Part shown: positions 1-8,956 of the stretch, in pieces
Layout: every line of letters starts with the position of its first letter
How positions within the stretch are numbered: position 1 is the stretch's first letter
NCBI RefSeq assembly: GCF_001999465.1
Contig: NZ_MQMF01000002.1
Coordinates: 558,001-622,000 of the forward strand
Source: Fictibacillus arsenicus
GTDB lineage: Bacteria > Bacillota > Bacilli > Bacillales > Fictibacillaceae
Direction of reading: 5' to 3'
Length of the DNA: 64,000 bases
The notes under the pieces: generated by a model
Databases searched by the model: none
Told to the model about the DNA's origin: nothing
Seen by the model: only the letters and a program-made list of their open reading frames with translations
Made by a program: the position numbers and the translations under genes

Positions 1-2624
1 TCAATCGCGTGAATTATTTAACGGGGCCAAATCTTTACAGCTTCAAACCTACCATCTGGATTGAGCTTGATATAGAAGAATTTGAAGAAAAACCATCTAA
101 CCTGTTACCGGGTTTTACAGATAAATTACTAAAAGTCATCCCTTCGCTTCATACTCACACGTGTTCAAGAGGATACGCGGGCGGATTTGTGGAACGCCTT
201 CACGAAGGCACGTGGATGGGACATATTTTAGAACATATTGCGTTAGAAATTCAGCACCTTGCAGGTATCAAAGTAAAACGCGGCAAGACAATTACTAGCG
301 TGCGAAAAGGGATCTACTTTGTTACGTATGACTACGTTGAGCCTAAGTCAGGCTATTACGCGTTTGAAGCAGCGATTAAAATTGTAACCGCTATCCTTGA
401 AGGAAATGAAATCAGTGCTGATTCTTATATTCAGCACACCTCTGACCTTTATCATCTGCACAAATTAGGTCCGAGTACAGAGGCAATCTACAATGCGGCT
501 CGTAGCCGCAAGATTCCTGTGGAACGAATCGGAACAAACAGTTATTTAAGGCTTGGAACCGGAAAAAAACAAAAATCTGTACAGGCTACGATTTCTAGCC
601 AAACCTCTTATCTTGCAGTTGAAAATTCATGTGATAAGGATATGACGAAAACTCTTCTTAAAGGTGCTGGTCTTCCTGTGCCGATTGGTGATGTTGTATC
701 CAATGAATATGAACTTTTCCAGGCAGCTGAGAAGATCGGTTATCCTCTTGTGATCAAACCTCTTAACGGGAGACAAGGTCAAAATATCGTGACCGACATA
801 AAAAACGATGAAGATTTGTTAGCAGCATTCCGTGTTGTGTACAGTGAAGGAACGCAGTATATTCTCGAGCGCTATTATGCTGGCAACGACTACCGCTTTT
901 TTGTTGTGAATGGCGAGTTGATTGCTGCTAGCCTGCGTCTTCCCGCTATTGTAACGGGTGACGGCTTCAAAACAATCGGTGAGTTAATTGATGAAGAAAA
1001 CCTGAATCCTTTGCGTGGCGATGGTCATGAAAAAGCGATGAGCAAGATACCGCTAGATGAGCGTACGGTCGTGCATTTAGAGAAAAGCGGCTACTCTCTT
1101 CAATCAATTTTAAAAAAAGGACAAGCCCTTGAAGTGCTCGGCAACGCGAATCTATCAACAGGCGGATCTGCGATTGACGTAACGGATGAGGTTCATCCTT
1201 CTTATCGAAAAATGGCCATTGAAGCTGCAGCTGCGGTAGGTCTTGATATTGCAGGCATCGATATCCTTTCGACAGATATAACTGTTCCTTTTGTAGAAGG
1301 GGAAGCTGCTATTTTGGAAGTGAACGCAGCACCAGGTATCCGCATGCACCTCTACCCTTCAAAAGGAAAAAGCCGTGATGCCGGCGAGGCAATCGTTGAT
1401 TACTTGTTCTCATCCCGTGAAGAAGCTGCGATTCCCGTCGTGGCGGTAACTGGAACGAACGGGAAAACGACGACTTCTCGTTTGGTTGCCCACCTTTTGC
1501 AAAAAGAAAATGTAACAGTCGGTTATACATGCTCTGATGGAGTTTGGGTCGGCGATCAGCAGCTGGATTCAGGTGACTGCAGCGGACCGAGAAGTGCCCG
1601 CAAAGTATTGTCTCACCCAGCCGTTGATGTTGCTGTACTTGAAACTGCACGCGGAGGTATGCTTCGTGAAGGTCTTGCTTTCCGATATTGTGATGTTGGC
1701 ATCGTAACAAACGTGAGTGAAGATCATCTTGGCTTAAATGGCGTTGAAACATTAGACGATTTGAAAAGATTAAAACAAACTGTCGCTGAAGTGGTACTCC
1801 CTGAAGGGACTTGCGTTCTGAACGCTGATGACCCGCGCTGTGTGGACATGGCACAGCACACGAACGGTGAAGTCGTCTTCTTCTCTCTGTCTGTTATGAA
1901 TCCTGAGATCCAAAAAGGATTAGAGACTGGCTCAAAAGTATGGTATCTCGAAAATGACTGGGTGATGTTCAGTGAGAACGGGAATACTGAAAGGTTCCTG
2001 CCTGTTTCTCATATCCCGTTAACGATCAGTGGTGCAGCCCGCCATAATGTTGCGAACGTACTAAGTGCACTTGCTGCTGCTCATTCGTTAGGACGTCCAC
2101 TTTCTGAATTGCGCAGCAAAGTGATTACGTTCCTTCCGACGGAGAACCAAAACCGCGGACGCTTTAACCTGGAGCAGATCCATGGCCGGACCATCGTGAT
2201 AGATTACGCTCATAATCCAGCAGGGCTTAAAGCTTTGTTTGAAACTGTGGATCAGCTGAGAGATGGCGGTCGTGTGATTACGGTTGGATCAGCAGCAGGT
2301 GACAGACAGGACCATAACATTCAAGAGATGGGCCGCCTATTTGGCACACATTCAGATATTTTTATCATAAAAGAAGATGTGAATTTAAGAGGACGCACCC
2401 CTGGTGAAACGGTTCATCTTCTCTACACCGGTGTAAAGGAAGCAAAGAGTACAACGGCTGTTCATGTGTATCCGAAAGAACCTGAAGCGATGCTGCAGGC
2501 ATGGGATCGTTCACAGCCCGGCGACACACTCGTATTCTTGTACGACGAGTACCCTTCCATTCAGGGGATTTTACAGAGGATCAAAAACTCTGAATCTATT
2601 TCCGTCTTACAGAAAGCAGAATAA
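1..2624 (+). CDS. cphA: Cyanophycin synthetase, 5' end cut by the window
   Basis: Two-active-site ligase that polymerises aspartate and arginine into cyanophycin with ATP, in the cytoplasm. At least 871 residues are visible. The frame is open to the window edge (the GTG at 9 is preceded by in-frame sense codons), so the true start lies upstream. The order is an N-terminal domain (to about 160), an ATP-grasp domain (about 200-460, with the stretch YPLVIKPLNGRQGQN) and a C-terminal Mur-ligase-like domain whose P-loop GTNGKTT is near residue 480. The length matches full CphA of about 870-900 residues. A terminator follows directly. No cyanophycinase gene is in view, so the partner may lie upstream of the window. 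Confidence 0.93.
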   Translation, partial: NRVNYLTGPNLYSFKPTIWIELDIEEFEEKPSNLLPGFTDKLLKVIPSLHTHTCSRGYAGGFVERLHEGTWMGHILEHIALEIQHLAGIKVKRGKTITSVRKGIYFVTYDYVEPKSGYYAFEAAIKIVTAILEGNEISADSYIQHTSDLYHLHKLGPSTEAIYNAARSRKIPVERIGTNSYLRLGTGKKQKSVQATISSQTSYLAVENSCDKDMTKTLLKGAGLPVPIGDVVSNEYELFQAAEKIGYPLVIKPLNGRQGQNIVTDIKNDEDLLAAFRVVYSEGTQYILERYYAGNDYRFFVVNGELIAASLRLPAIVTGDGFKTIGELIDEENLNPLRGDGHEKAMSKIPLDERTVVHLEKSGYSLQSILKKGQALEVLGNANLSTGGSAIDVTDEVHPSYRKMAIEAAAAVGLDIAGIDILSTDITVPFVEGEAAILEVNAAPGIRMHLYPSKGKSRDAGEAIVDYLFSSREEAAIPVVAVTGTNGKTTTSRLVAHLLQKENVTVGYTCSDGVWVGDQQLDSGDCSGPRSARKVLSHPAVDVAVLETARGGMLREGLAFRYCDVGIVTNVSEDHLGLNGVETLDDLKRLKQTVAEVVLPEGTCVLNADDPRCVDMAQHTNGEVVFFSLSVMNPEIQKGLETGSKVWYLENDWVMFSENGNTERFLPVSHIPLTISGAARHNVANVLSALAAAHSLGRPLSELRSKVITFLPTENQNRGRFNLEQIHGRTIVIDYAHNPAGLKALFETVDQLRDGGRVITVGSAAGDRQDHNIQEMGRLFGTHSDIFIIKEDVNLRGRTPGETVHLLYTGVKEAKSTTAVHVYPKEPEAMLQAWDRSQPGDTLVFLYDEYPSIQGILQRIKNSESISVLQKAE

Positions 2625-2637
2625 TAGTAAAAAGAAA

Positions 2638-2680
2638 AACAGTGCAGGATTCCCGAGGGTGGGAAACGCACTGTTTTTTT
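2638..2680 (+). terminator. Bidirectional intrinsic terminator after cphA
   Basis: An 8-bp stem (AACAGTGC with GCACTGTT, 2638-2645 and 2668-2675) holds a second inner stem and is followed by a T-run on the plus strand. The A-rich stretch before it gives a U-run on the minus strand, so it can also end the convergent gene that stops at 2682. Confidence 0.85.
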
Positions 2681-2681
2681 A

Positions 2682-3425
2682 TTAATGGGATGTTTCGAAA
2701 TAGGAGTCATCCATCAAACGCACAAGATCCAATTCGATATCATCATTAAAAAAGGAATATCCGTTAATAGTCCCCTCTAACCTCGCTTCAATCCCCGATT
2801 TATCATATGGCTTCCACGCAAAATACATATGACGGTTGAGGTCAAAATCACCAAATAAATCTGGTGATGCAACTGAATCCATCTTAATTAGAGATTCAAT
2901 GACAGATAGCCAATCATTCGGAAGCTTCATAGTGCCGTATGAGACCGAAGCAGTTTCTACCCTCTTTTCCATCTGAAGTTTTGGATAATAGTACTCTACT
3001 CCGTTCGTAACATGGAAATTTCTTTCTCTATTTAAGAACAACTTCATATGATCTACCTTATCATCCTCATGAAGATTCCAAACTAACCGAAATGTAGAAG
3101 GGTCTCTACTATCAATCTTCCAAACTTTGGGTTCTCCTGAATTATCGATGTTTAGTACTTTCCATTTTGTATTCTGCCATTCCCAATAGCTTGTTCCGTA
3201 GTCTCCGGTTGTTGAGATAAATGGAACGAAAAAGTGTTCCTCATCTATTTTTATTTTATCTCTTATTTTTTCAACTCTTATCGTTGTTTGCGTATCGTTC
3301 ATATTTTCTATCAATTCTTTATCAGAAGGAAAAGCGACTGGAGTTCTTGGAAAATACCAATAGAAGACTAACCCTAAAATAATCAATAGACCTATGCTTA
3401 TCGTTAATTTTGTGGTTTTCATCAT
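2682..3425 (-). CDS. Membrane-anchored protein of unknown function
   Basis: 247 residues. The first 25 residues form one hydrophobic helix (ISIGLLIILGLVFYWYF) after two Lys, which fits a signal anchor with no lipobox Cys; the rest is soluble, acidic and rich in aromatic residues, so it is probably an extracytoplasmic domain. I do not recognise the family. The start ATG has an excellent AAAGGAGGG site that overlaps the stop of the upstream gene (1 bp apart), so the two are one operon and may act together. It ends at the shared bidirectional terminator. Confidence 0.75.
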   Translation of the reverse strand: MMKTTKLTISIGLLIILGLVFYWYFPRTPVAFPSDKELIENMNDTQTTIRVEKIRDKIKIDEEHFFVPFISTTGDYGTSYWEWQNTKWKVLNIDNSGEPKVWKIDSRDPSTFRLVWNLHEDDKVDHMKLFLNRERNFHVTNGVEYYYPKLQMEKRVETASVSYGTMKLPNDWLSVIESLIKMDSVASPDLFGDFDLNRHMYFAWKPYDKSGIEARLEGTINGYSFFNDDIELDLVRLMDDSYFETSH

Positions 3426-3426
3426 A

Positions 3427-4107
3427 TCATTTCCCTCCTTTCAATATGGAGGAATCTGCTCGATAGTACATTTGTTTAGTTGGTGTCCAAACTAATAGAC
3501 CTTTCCCGTCCACTTCTACATATATCACCGCGCTGGTCCCGCTTCCCCATTTTGTCTCAGTGCCAGTAAGCTGATAAGGAAATCGTTCTTTCCGGTCCTC
3601 TGGCTCCACATTTACGACTGTATTGTAGTACCATTCTTCACTTGGAATAGAATCTTTTCTCATTGTATTCATCTGACTTTTAAGGCTCTTTTTGTCGAGT
3701 TGTTGCTTTTCTGCTGAAGGATGAGTGCTTACAATTTCCGCCTCTTTTACACTTGCCATGTAAGTCGATAGCTCATTTTCTGGATATAAAGCATTCTGAA
3801 GAGGATATGATAAAAAAGCAGCTGCAAGAAAAATGAAATTCGCAATGAACCCCAGCCACGCAAAACGCCTGTACATCACCCACTTCTCAACCTTGTTTCT
3901 GTAGATAAAATACAAAATCCAAACGCCAAGCGGAAGGATTGGAATTTTAACGAAAGCATCAAAGCCAGGCATGGTAATAGAAAATGAAAAAAGACCAATG
4001 ATGATTACAATAAAAGCTTTCCACTTCTTCGGTTCCTCCTCTTGCTTTTTATAGATGCGATAAGCAAGAACCCCGATCACAAAAATGGCTAAGAGATCCA
4101 TCACCAT
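3427..4107 (-). CDS. Multi-pass membrane protein of unknown function
   Basis: About 226 residues from the first ATG. Three to four hydrophobic segments (LLAIFVIGVLAYRIY, then FIVIIIGLFSFSITM, ILPLGVWILYFIY and WLGFIANFIFLAAAFLSY) are followed by a soluble C-terminal part of about 100 residues. No family recognised. The start is uncertain: the frame is open back to a TTG at 4161 and an AAAAAAGGGG stretch lies inside that extension, while the ATG at 4107 has no clear ribosome site. It is first in a two-gene operon with the anchored protein that begins 1 bp downstream. Confidence 0.65.
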   Translation of the reverse strand: MVMDLLAIFVIGVLAYRIYKKQEEEPKKWKAFIVIIIGLFSFSITMPGFDAFVKIPILPLGVWILYFIYRNKVEKWVMYRRFAWLGFIANFIFLAAAFLSYPLQNALYPENELSTYMASVKEAEIVSTHPSAEKQQLDKKSLKSQMNTMRKDSIPSEEWYYNTVVNVEPEDRKERFPYQLTGTETKWGSGTSAVIYVEVDGKGLLVWTPTKQMYYRADSSILKGGK

Positions 4108-4239
4108 AGATGGAAAATGGTTTATGAAATAAAAATTGATGATCAGCACCCCTTTTTTCAAAAAAAACTATCTATATACTAAACTATGTATGTACTACCA
4201 ATTATTGCATATGTGCAGATGAACTTCCATGCTCCCAGG

Positions 4240-4270
4240 AAAAAACAGCCCGAGATTAATGGGCTGCTTT
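4240..4270 (-). terminator. Intrinsic terminator after galE
   Basis: Stem CAGCCC (4246-4251) with GGGCTG (4261-4266), followed on the minus strand by a T-run read from plus positions 4240-4245. It sits just past the galE stop. Confidence 0.75.
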
Positions 4271-4273
4271 CAT

Positions 4274-5284
4274 CTACTTTATTAAATGTACATTCCTGTT
4301 TTTATTTTGATTCGCTTGTTTTGCGTGATAGCTCCAAGCATGAGTTACGATGTCTCTTAGATTCGGATATTTAGGAGCCCACTGCAGTTCATCACGTGCT
4401 TTTTGTGAGGCAGCAACAAGTACTGCAGGATCCCCTATTCTTCTTGGAGATGTTTCCACTTTGATTTCACACTGTGTAACTTCCCGACACGTTTCAATTA
4501 CTTCCTTTACTGAAAAGCCTTTTCCATTGCCCAGGTTGTAGACGCCGCCTTCATTTTCGTTTCTGATTTTGTTTAGAGCACGATAATGAGCATCCGCTAG
4601 ATCCATAACATGAACATAATCACGAATACATGTGCCATCAGGTGTAGGATAGTCGTCGCCAAATACATATACTTTGTTCCGTTGTCCTAATGCGGTTTGA
4701 AGTACGATCGGTATCAAGTGCGTTTCAGGATGGTGTTCTTCCCCAATACGTCCTTCAGGGTCTGCACCGGCTGCATTAAAGTAGCGGAGTGAGATCGACT
4801 TTATACCCTGTTCTTTTTCCGCCCAATAGAGCATTTTCTCTATCGCAAGTTTCGTTTCACCATAAGGATTTGTCGGTATTGCAGGGTCCTCTTCTTGAAT
4901 CGGAACGTGCTTCGGTTCACCGTAAACGGCCGCTGTTGAAGAAAATACGAGTGTTTTTACATTATTTTTGTTCAATACCTTCAACAGAGAAAGGGTTCCC
5001 GCCACATTATTTTCATAATAGGATAGCGGATCTTTCACGCTTTCACCCACTAGAGAATTCGCCGCAAAATGAATGACAGCTTCTATGTTGTGATTTTGGC
5101 AAATGTAGTGGAGCAGCTCTTCATCGTGTAAGCTTCCCATGTAAAAAGGAACATCGTTGAGTACCGCTTGCCGATGACCGGTTGTTAAATTATCCAGCAC
5201 AACAACAGATTCACCTTTTTCTTTCAAGTTAAGTACCGTATGGCTGCCGATATACCCTGCCCCGCCTGTTACTAAGATTGTCAT
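4274..5284 (-). CDS. galE: UDP-glucose 4-epimerase
   Basis: Interconverts UDP-glucose and UDP-galactose with tightly bound NAD, feeding galactose use and envelope polysaccharides. 336 residues, the normal GalE length. It opens with the Rossmann motif GGAGYIGS (residues 7-14) and carries the catalytic SDR pair as YGETK near residue 148 with an upstream Ser region (FSSTAAVYG). The C-terminal part contains the GNGKGFSVKEV segment typical of the family. It appears monocistronic, between terminators at both ends. No other galactose (Leloir) gene is in the window, so a role in surface-sugar supply is more likely than galactose catabolism. Confidence 0.95.
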   Translation of the reverse strand: MTILVTGGAGYIGSHTVLNLKEKGESVVVLDNLTTGHRQAVLNDVPFYMGSLHDEELLHYICQNHNIEAVIHFAANSLVGESVKDPLSYYENNVAGTLSLLKVLNKNNVKTLVFSSTAAVYGEPKHVPIQEEDPAIPTNPYGETKLAIEKMLYWAEKEQGIKSISLRYFNAAGADPEGRIGEEHHPETHLIPIVLQTALGQRNKVYVFGDDYPTPDGTCIRDYVHVMDLADAHYRALNKIRNENEGGVYNLGNGKGFSVKEVIETCREVTQCEIKVETSPRRIGDPAVLVAASQKARDELQWAPKYPNLRDIVTHAWSYHAKQANQNKNRNVHLIK

Positions 5285-5310
5285 ATTTCAATCACTCTCC
5301 ATAACAAATA

Positions 5311-5336
5311 GGGTGACTTCTTAACACAAGTCACCC
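5311..5336 (-). terminator. Hairpin between galE and the upstream gene
   Basis: Perfect 9-bp stem (5311-5319 with 5328-5336) and 8-nt loop. The T-tract is stronger on the plus strand, but both neighbours run on the minus strand, so it most likely ends the gene that stops at 5340. Confidence 0.65.
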
Positions 5337-5339
5337 CTT

Positions 5340-5741
5340 TTATTTAAGTGTTTTAACAACAATCGCTTGTGATGCACTCTTGATGAGACAGCCTTCCAAG
5401 TCTTCTTCTTTTATTAACCCAAGCGTGAGAGCAGACTTTACCTTTTCTTCATCAGGTTTTGGAACGTGATGAATGAGTTCGGTCATGTTGAGTGCAGTCA
5501 GCCGAAGAACCGTCTTCTCATCATTAAATTTTTCGGACTTCCGAATTTGTCTTTGGAGCTTATAATTGTTGACGGTAACCTCGCCTTTTTCATTTGGACC
5601 GACAAGGTTATCAAAATAAACATGGAAGACTTTCTTCAGTTCATCCAGTTCCTTTTCGAGTTCTTTTTTCTTCGCACTTAGGGTGTTGTATTTGATTACC
5701 AGGTCTTCAGAAATCGTGTAATCCGTTTTATTAACTGACAT
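5340..5741 (-). CDS. Coiled-coil protein of unknown function
   Basis: 133 residues. The N-terminal third is a strongly charged heptad-like segment (residues 16-45, KKKELEKELDELKK) that predicts a coiled coil; the remainder is a small mixed alpha/beta region ending in IVVKTLK. I do not recognise the family, though the layout resembles small structural or phage-derived proteins. It stands alone between hairpins, with a GGAGGA-type ribosome site just upstream. No partner is evident from the neighbours. Confidence 0.65.
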   Translation of the reverse strand: MSVNKTDYTISEDLVIKYNTLSAKKKELEKELDELKKVFHVYFDNLVGPNEKGEVTVNNYKLQRQIRKSEKFNDEKTVLRLTALNMTELIHHVPKPDEEKVKSALTLGLIKEEDLEGCLIKSASQAIVVKTLK

Positions 5742-5808
5742 AGCTCGTCCTCCCCCAATACTTTCAGATAGTTCATTTTATTTTGGAGGAGTCGGAAATA
5801 TACCAAAT

Positions 5809-5842
5809 GAAAAAGCCAACTCACTTATATGGTGAGCTGGCT
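5809..5842 (-). terminator. Intrinsic terminator after the DUF3934-like gene
   Basis: 11-bp stem (5814-5824 with 5832-5842) followed on the minus strand by TTTTTCATTT. It lies 5 bp past the stop of the small basic gene. Confidence 0.8.
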
Positions 5843-5846
5843 CCTA

Positions 5847-6011
5847 TTAGTCGTTTGGTTCCTGATCTTTATCTATCTTTTTCGTACCTTTACTTACATA
5901 CGGCTTTGGGCCTTTTTTCTTGCTGCTCGATTTCCAGCGGTTCCAGCCCTTCTTTCCAGTTCCCTGACCTACTCCGCTCTTTTTCTTGCTATTCGCTTTC
6001 GCTTTACTCAT
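5847..6011 (-). CDS. Small basic DUF3934-like protein
   Basis: 54 residues, very rich in Lys, Gly and Ser, with the core GTGKKGWNRW. This matches my memory of the small Bacillus family DUF3934, whose function is unknown; the composition suggests binding to nucleic acid, but that is inference. Two adjacent ATG codons (6014 and 6011) follow a GGAGTG site; the second has the better spacing. A strong terminator follows, so this is a single-gene unit. Confidence 0.6.
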   Translation of the reverse strand: MSKAKANSKKKSGVGQGTGKKGWNRWKSSSKKKGPKPYVSKGTKKIDKDQEPND

Positions 6012-6074
6012 CATAATCACTCCATGCACATTCTATTACACAGTATAGAGCAGAAAGGTGGATTTTACTACAAG

Positions 6075-6476
6075 TCATTCAAATATACATAAGTTACTTT
6101 TCAAATTTTGAAAAGCATCTTCAATTCGTTTACGATTCCATGAGTGGAGCTGAAGTGGTAACTGTTCTTTTGGAAAGAAGCCAAATTCCTCAATTTCGTC
6201 ATTTGTAGCCCAATTTTGTTGCCCAATTATAGTTGCACGAAATAAAAGCACAAGGTCGTCTTTAATTGGTGCAGAATATGTCGAGATTAGATGAGAAACA
6301 TCTATGATATAGCTCGTTTCTTCAAGGACCTCCCGCTTAACTCCATAAATAGGCGATTCGTTTGCTTCAAGATGACCTCCAGGCAATGTCCAATTGCGCG
6401 ATCCATATTTAATCTGAACAAGCAGTATACGGTTGTATTGATCAAATATAGCTGCGAAAACACCTACACTAGGCAT
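6075..6476 (-). CDS. Nudix hydrolase
   Basis: 133 residues. A full Nudix box is visible around residues 33-55: GGHLEANES followed by REVLEET, giving the GX5EX7REUXEE metal-binding pattern for cleaving a nucleoside diphosphate linked to another group. The substrate cannot be told from the box. Its length is that of a minimal Nudix domain, with the start MPSVGVFAAIFD. It is followed within 40 bp by a small lipoprotein gene on the same strand. Confidence 0.88.
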   Translation of the reverse strand: MPSVGVFAAIFDQYNRILLVQIKYGSRNWTLPGGHLEANESPIYGVKREVLEETSYIIDVSHLISTYSAPIKDDLVLLFRATIIGQQNWATNDEIEEFGFFPKEQLPLQLHSWNRKRIEDAFQNLKSNLCIFE

Positions 6477-6512
6477 GGTGGCATCCTCCTATTGGTGTGA
6501 AATCAGAAATTG

Positions 6513-6896
6513 TTATTTATTTGGGATGGCTTCCCTCAATTTCACGGCATCCGACTCATCTAACTTTCCGTATCTATTCTTGTTCAGATCGATAATCTCA
6601 GTAAACATACCTTTGTTAAACCAAATTTTATATTCCTCTAGCCTCTCCGGCTCATTCAGATCATTTTGGTAGAAAAAGATCAGCAACATATCTTCTTTTC
6701 TCGACATCTCTACTTTGGCGTTTTCCCATTTTACTTTTCCAAAGATAGAGGCAATTGTTTGAACTCGATCTTCTTCTGTAATAATATGTTCTCCAGAATG
6801 ATCTTCACCGATTTGATAATCCACTCGAACTAGCTTTTCGTTATTACATCCCACTAGACCTATCAAAACAAAAAAGATAACAAACCATTTTTTCAT
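6513..6896 (-). CDS. Small lipoprotein of unknown function
   Basis: 127 residues. The signal peptide ends in a lipobox (LVGC, Cys 17), so the mature protein should be lipid-anchored on the outer face of the membrane. The rest is acidic and soluble with no motif I recognise. It lies 3 bp downstream of the GNAT gene and is probably co-transcribed with it. Confidence 0.72.
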   Translation of the reverse strand: MKKWFVIFFVLIGLVGCNNEKLVRVDYQIGEDHSGEHIITEEDRVQTIASIFGKVKWENAKVEMSRKEDMLLIFFYQNDLNEPERLEEYKIWFNKGMFTEIIDLNKNRYGKLDESDAVKLREAIPNK

Positions 6897-6899
6897 AGT

Positions 6900-7463
6900 T
6901 TAATCAGCCGGATTAACAATTGCCATCTGCTGGTGATCTTCCCACTTGCCGTTGATCTTCACATTTTTGCGGGCAAGTCCTTCTTTTTCGAATCCAGCTT
7001 TTTCTAACACACGAATCGACCCAATATTATGTGGCATAACTCCTGCTTCAACCCTATGCAGCTTCAATTCTTCAAAAGCATACTTCACGATCAGCTTTAC
7101 CGCTTCGGTTGTATAGCCTTTTCCGTTGTGCCTTTTATCTAAAAAATAGCCAACAAACGCACTTTGAATCGCACCGCGCATGACTGCAAATAAGTTAATC
7201 GTACCAATTAATTTATTTTCATTTGTAAAAATACCAAATAAATAATCGAGATCTTGTTTGGCATTCTCTTCCATCATCTGTAGCCGCTTCCGTGTACTTT
7301 CAAGCGTATAAAATTCTGGTGAGCGCTCCATCGAATATTTCTCAAAGAATTCTTTGTTCTCCACCTGCAATTGAAGCACGTCTTCGGCATCATCCACATT
7401 AAGTAAACGTATGTAAATATTCTGTCCAGATAACTTTTGTTTCAAATCAATGCTTTGGTTCAT
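6900..7463 (-). CDS. GNAT N-acetyltransferase, RimJ/RimL type
   Basis: 187 residues. The acetyl-CoA binding segment reads FLDKRHNGKGYTTEAVKLIV, followed by the usual HRVEAGVMPHNIGSIRVLEK and AGFEKEG tail, so this is the RimJ/RimL branch that acetylates N-termini or small amines. The start ATG at 7463 is set by an AGGA site 8 bp upstream; the more upstream frame overlaps the preceding small gene and has no site. It probably forms one unit with the DUF1835 gene, the 59-codon gene upstream and the lipoprotein downstream. Confidence 0.88.
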   Translation of the reverse strand: MNQSIDLKQKLSGQNIYIRLLNVDDAEDVLQLQVENKEFFEKYSMERSPEFYTLESTRKRLQMMEENAKQDLDYLFGIFTNENKLIGTINLFAVMRGAIQSAFVGYFLDKRHNGKGYTTEAVKLIVKYAFEELKLHRVEAGVMPHNIGSIRVLEKAGFEKEGLARKNVKINGKWEDHQQMAIVNPAD

Positions 7464-7488
7464 GACCATTCCTCGTTTCTTCTCTATA

Positions 7489-7668
7489 TTAAATCTCATG
7501 TTTTGTGTCGTAGAGCGGCTGATCTTTTTTCATCACGTCGATGTGCCTTCCCATCGTGATATCATCATAAGGTGTATATTTGTTAGAAGGCATTTTGCGT
7601 CTGACAATGATGCGGTAAAGGATAAGACCGAACACTACCGCATAAAAGGTAATTCCAGTAACCGTCAT
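7489..7668 (-). CDS. Small DUF3951-like membrane protein
   Basis: 59 residues, from ATG at 7668 to TAA at 7489. One N-terminal membrane helix (ITFYAVVFGLILYRIIV) is followed by a cytoplasmic tail with PSNKYTPYDDITMG. The YTP(F/Y)DDI motif after a short helix is what I remember of the small Bacillus family DUF3951; function unknown. A perfect GGGAGG site lies 7 bp before the ATG. Its ATG overlaps, as ATGA, the stop that the upstream DUF1835 gene would use if its frameshift were repaired, which supports both readings. Confidence 0.7.
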   Translation of the reverse strand: MTVTGITFYAVVFGLILYRIIVRRKMPSNKYTPYDDITMGRHIDVMKKDQPLYDTKHEI

Positions 7669-8536
7669 ATCACAGCCTCCCGGTTTGAGAGTCGAATACT
7701 GTAATTTCTTAAACCATTCAAAGTCCCTTGATATTTAAAGACACCTTTCTTAATCAAGTGCAACAATCGTACTCGATAAATGCATCACCAATATATTGTT
7801 CATACCGTCCGAGGACTTCACCAACTAAGCGTGCTGCTTTCATAAAATGTTGATTTACAGGTTTTTCGTGCAGTTCTATTGCGAGTTCGATCATAAAAGA
7901 ATCCAAATATTCCGCTTCTACACTTTTTATCTGAGAGTTCTCCCAAACACGCAACACGTCTTTACTGCTCCTCAATTCATTCCACTCATCAACTAGCTGC
8001 TTATATAATTCAGTTGAGAGTGTCTTATTCCCTTTTGTCTTCTCAAGAATGGTTAGCAAGTTTTCTTGAGAAAGTTCCCCTGTATGAAGTGATACATAAT
8101 AAATATCCGGATGTTTGCAAAACTTGTTATAGCTTTCATTAGAGTTAATGATAAGGATTTCGTTCTTCCGATCTGCCAGAAGTTTTAATACAAACGAAAG
8201 ACCAGTTTTTTCTGCTGCATTTTCAGCATGCCATATTGTTATAAGGGCATCTTCAGGGATGGCTTCAATTTCCTGAATTGTCTCTCTGAACCTCTCTTCG
8301 TACTCTTTCTCATAATAATCATGGAACTCATTTTTCGGCATATGATCTTTAAACCACTTAGTACGGTTTGCAATTCCAGAATCGGTGTCCAGATGAAAAA
8401 TGGGTCCACCTGCGAAATGATCGGGGGAACCGATAATCTTTATGTTATGAACAGATTTGATATTCTCTCTATTCTCTCTAATGGCCCACTTCAAGCCACC
8501 TGCAGTGGATTGACCAAACAAAATATGTACATTCAT
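7665..8536 (-). pseudogene. DUF1835/DUF3658 protein with a C-terminal frameshift
   Basis: The uninterrupted part (8536 to 7754, 260 residues) has the DUF1835 opening (NVHILFGQSTAGGLKWA) and a DUF3658-like C-terminal half. It ends abruptly in EYDCCT. One base earlier in register the frame continues as EYRLLHLIKKGVF for about 35 codons, matching the conserved end of the family, and stops at a TGA that overlaps the ATG of the next gene. A single missing base near 7768-7770 (CC read as C) explains this. The restored protein would be 290 residues, the usual family length. It is either a genuine disrupted gene or a one-base sequence error. Confidence 0.78.
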
Positions 8537-8545
8537 CTTCGTTCT

Positions 8546-8797
8546 CTACCCTCCAGTTTTCTTAGAGGAATCCTTCTCATTTCCTCGTTTAAAGTTCCCT
8601 GTCACTTTAGCGAGAATCAACTGAACCTCATGATCGGTTACGGCTTGTTCAATCCTTTTAATGATTTTCTCTGCTTCTCTCCCCTTTAATGTTGTAATAT
8701 GTATGCCGTTATAATCGATAAAAACAATATTGTTCTTTGTAATTTTATAGGTAAAAACTTCTTCTTCAAGCCGTTTTCGTTTATCGATATTTCCCAT
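8546..8797 (-). CDS. Small protein of unknown function
   Basis: 83 residues from an ATG with an AAAGGAGAG site 7 bp upstream. Very basic ends (KRKRLEEE; a C-terminal GNFKRGNEKDSSKK tail) flank a compact predicted beta/alpha core containing NNIVFIDYNGIHI. I do not recognise the family. It ends 9 bp before the DUF1835 gene and is probably the first gene of that operon. Confidence 0.65.
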   Translation of the reverse strand: MGNIDKRKRLEEEVFTYKITKNNIVFIDYNGIHITTLKGREAEKIIKRIEQAVTDHEVQLILAKVTGNFKRGNEKDSSKKTGG

Positions 8798-8956
8798 TCT
8801 GCTCTCCTTTTTATAAAACTTTATCTCTTTCTTACAGCTATCCAAATACTTCTACGTAATTTTTCTGTATCCTTTAAAATAGGCTTATTGTACTTTTTTT
8901 ATCATTTCTTAGAATTCATAAAATGTTTAAATATCGTATTAATTTACATAGGCGTT

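Noticed and set aside
1309-1854. 181-codon open frame on the minus strand inside cphA
   Set aside because: It lies wholly antisense to a certain coding region, has no ribosome site and its composition follows the third codon positions of cphA.
5783-6092. Plus-strand frames opposite the DUF3934-like gene
   Set aside because: They mirror the Lys-rich minus-strand gene as Ser/Leu/Phe-rich sequence and have no start signal.
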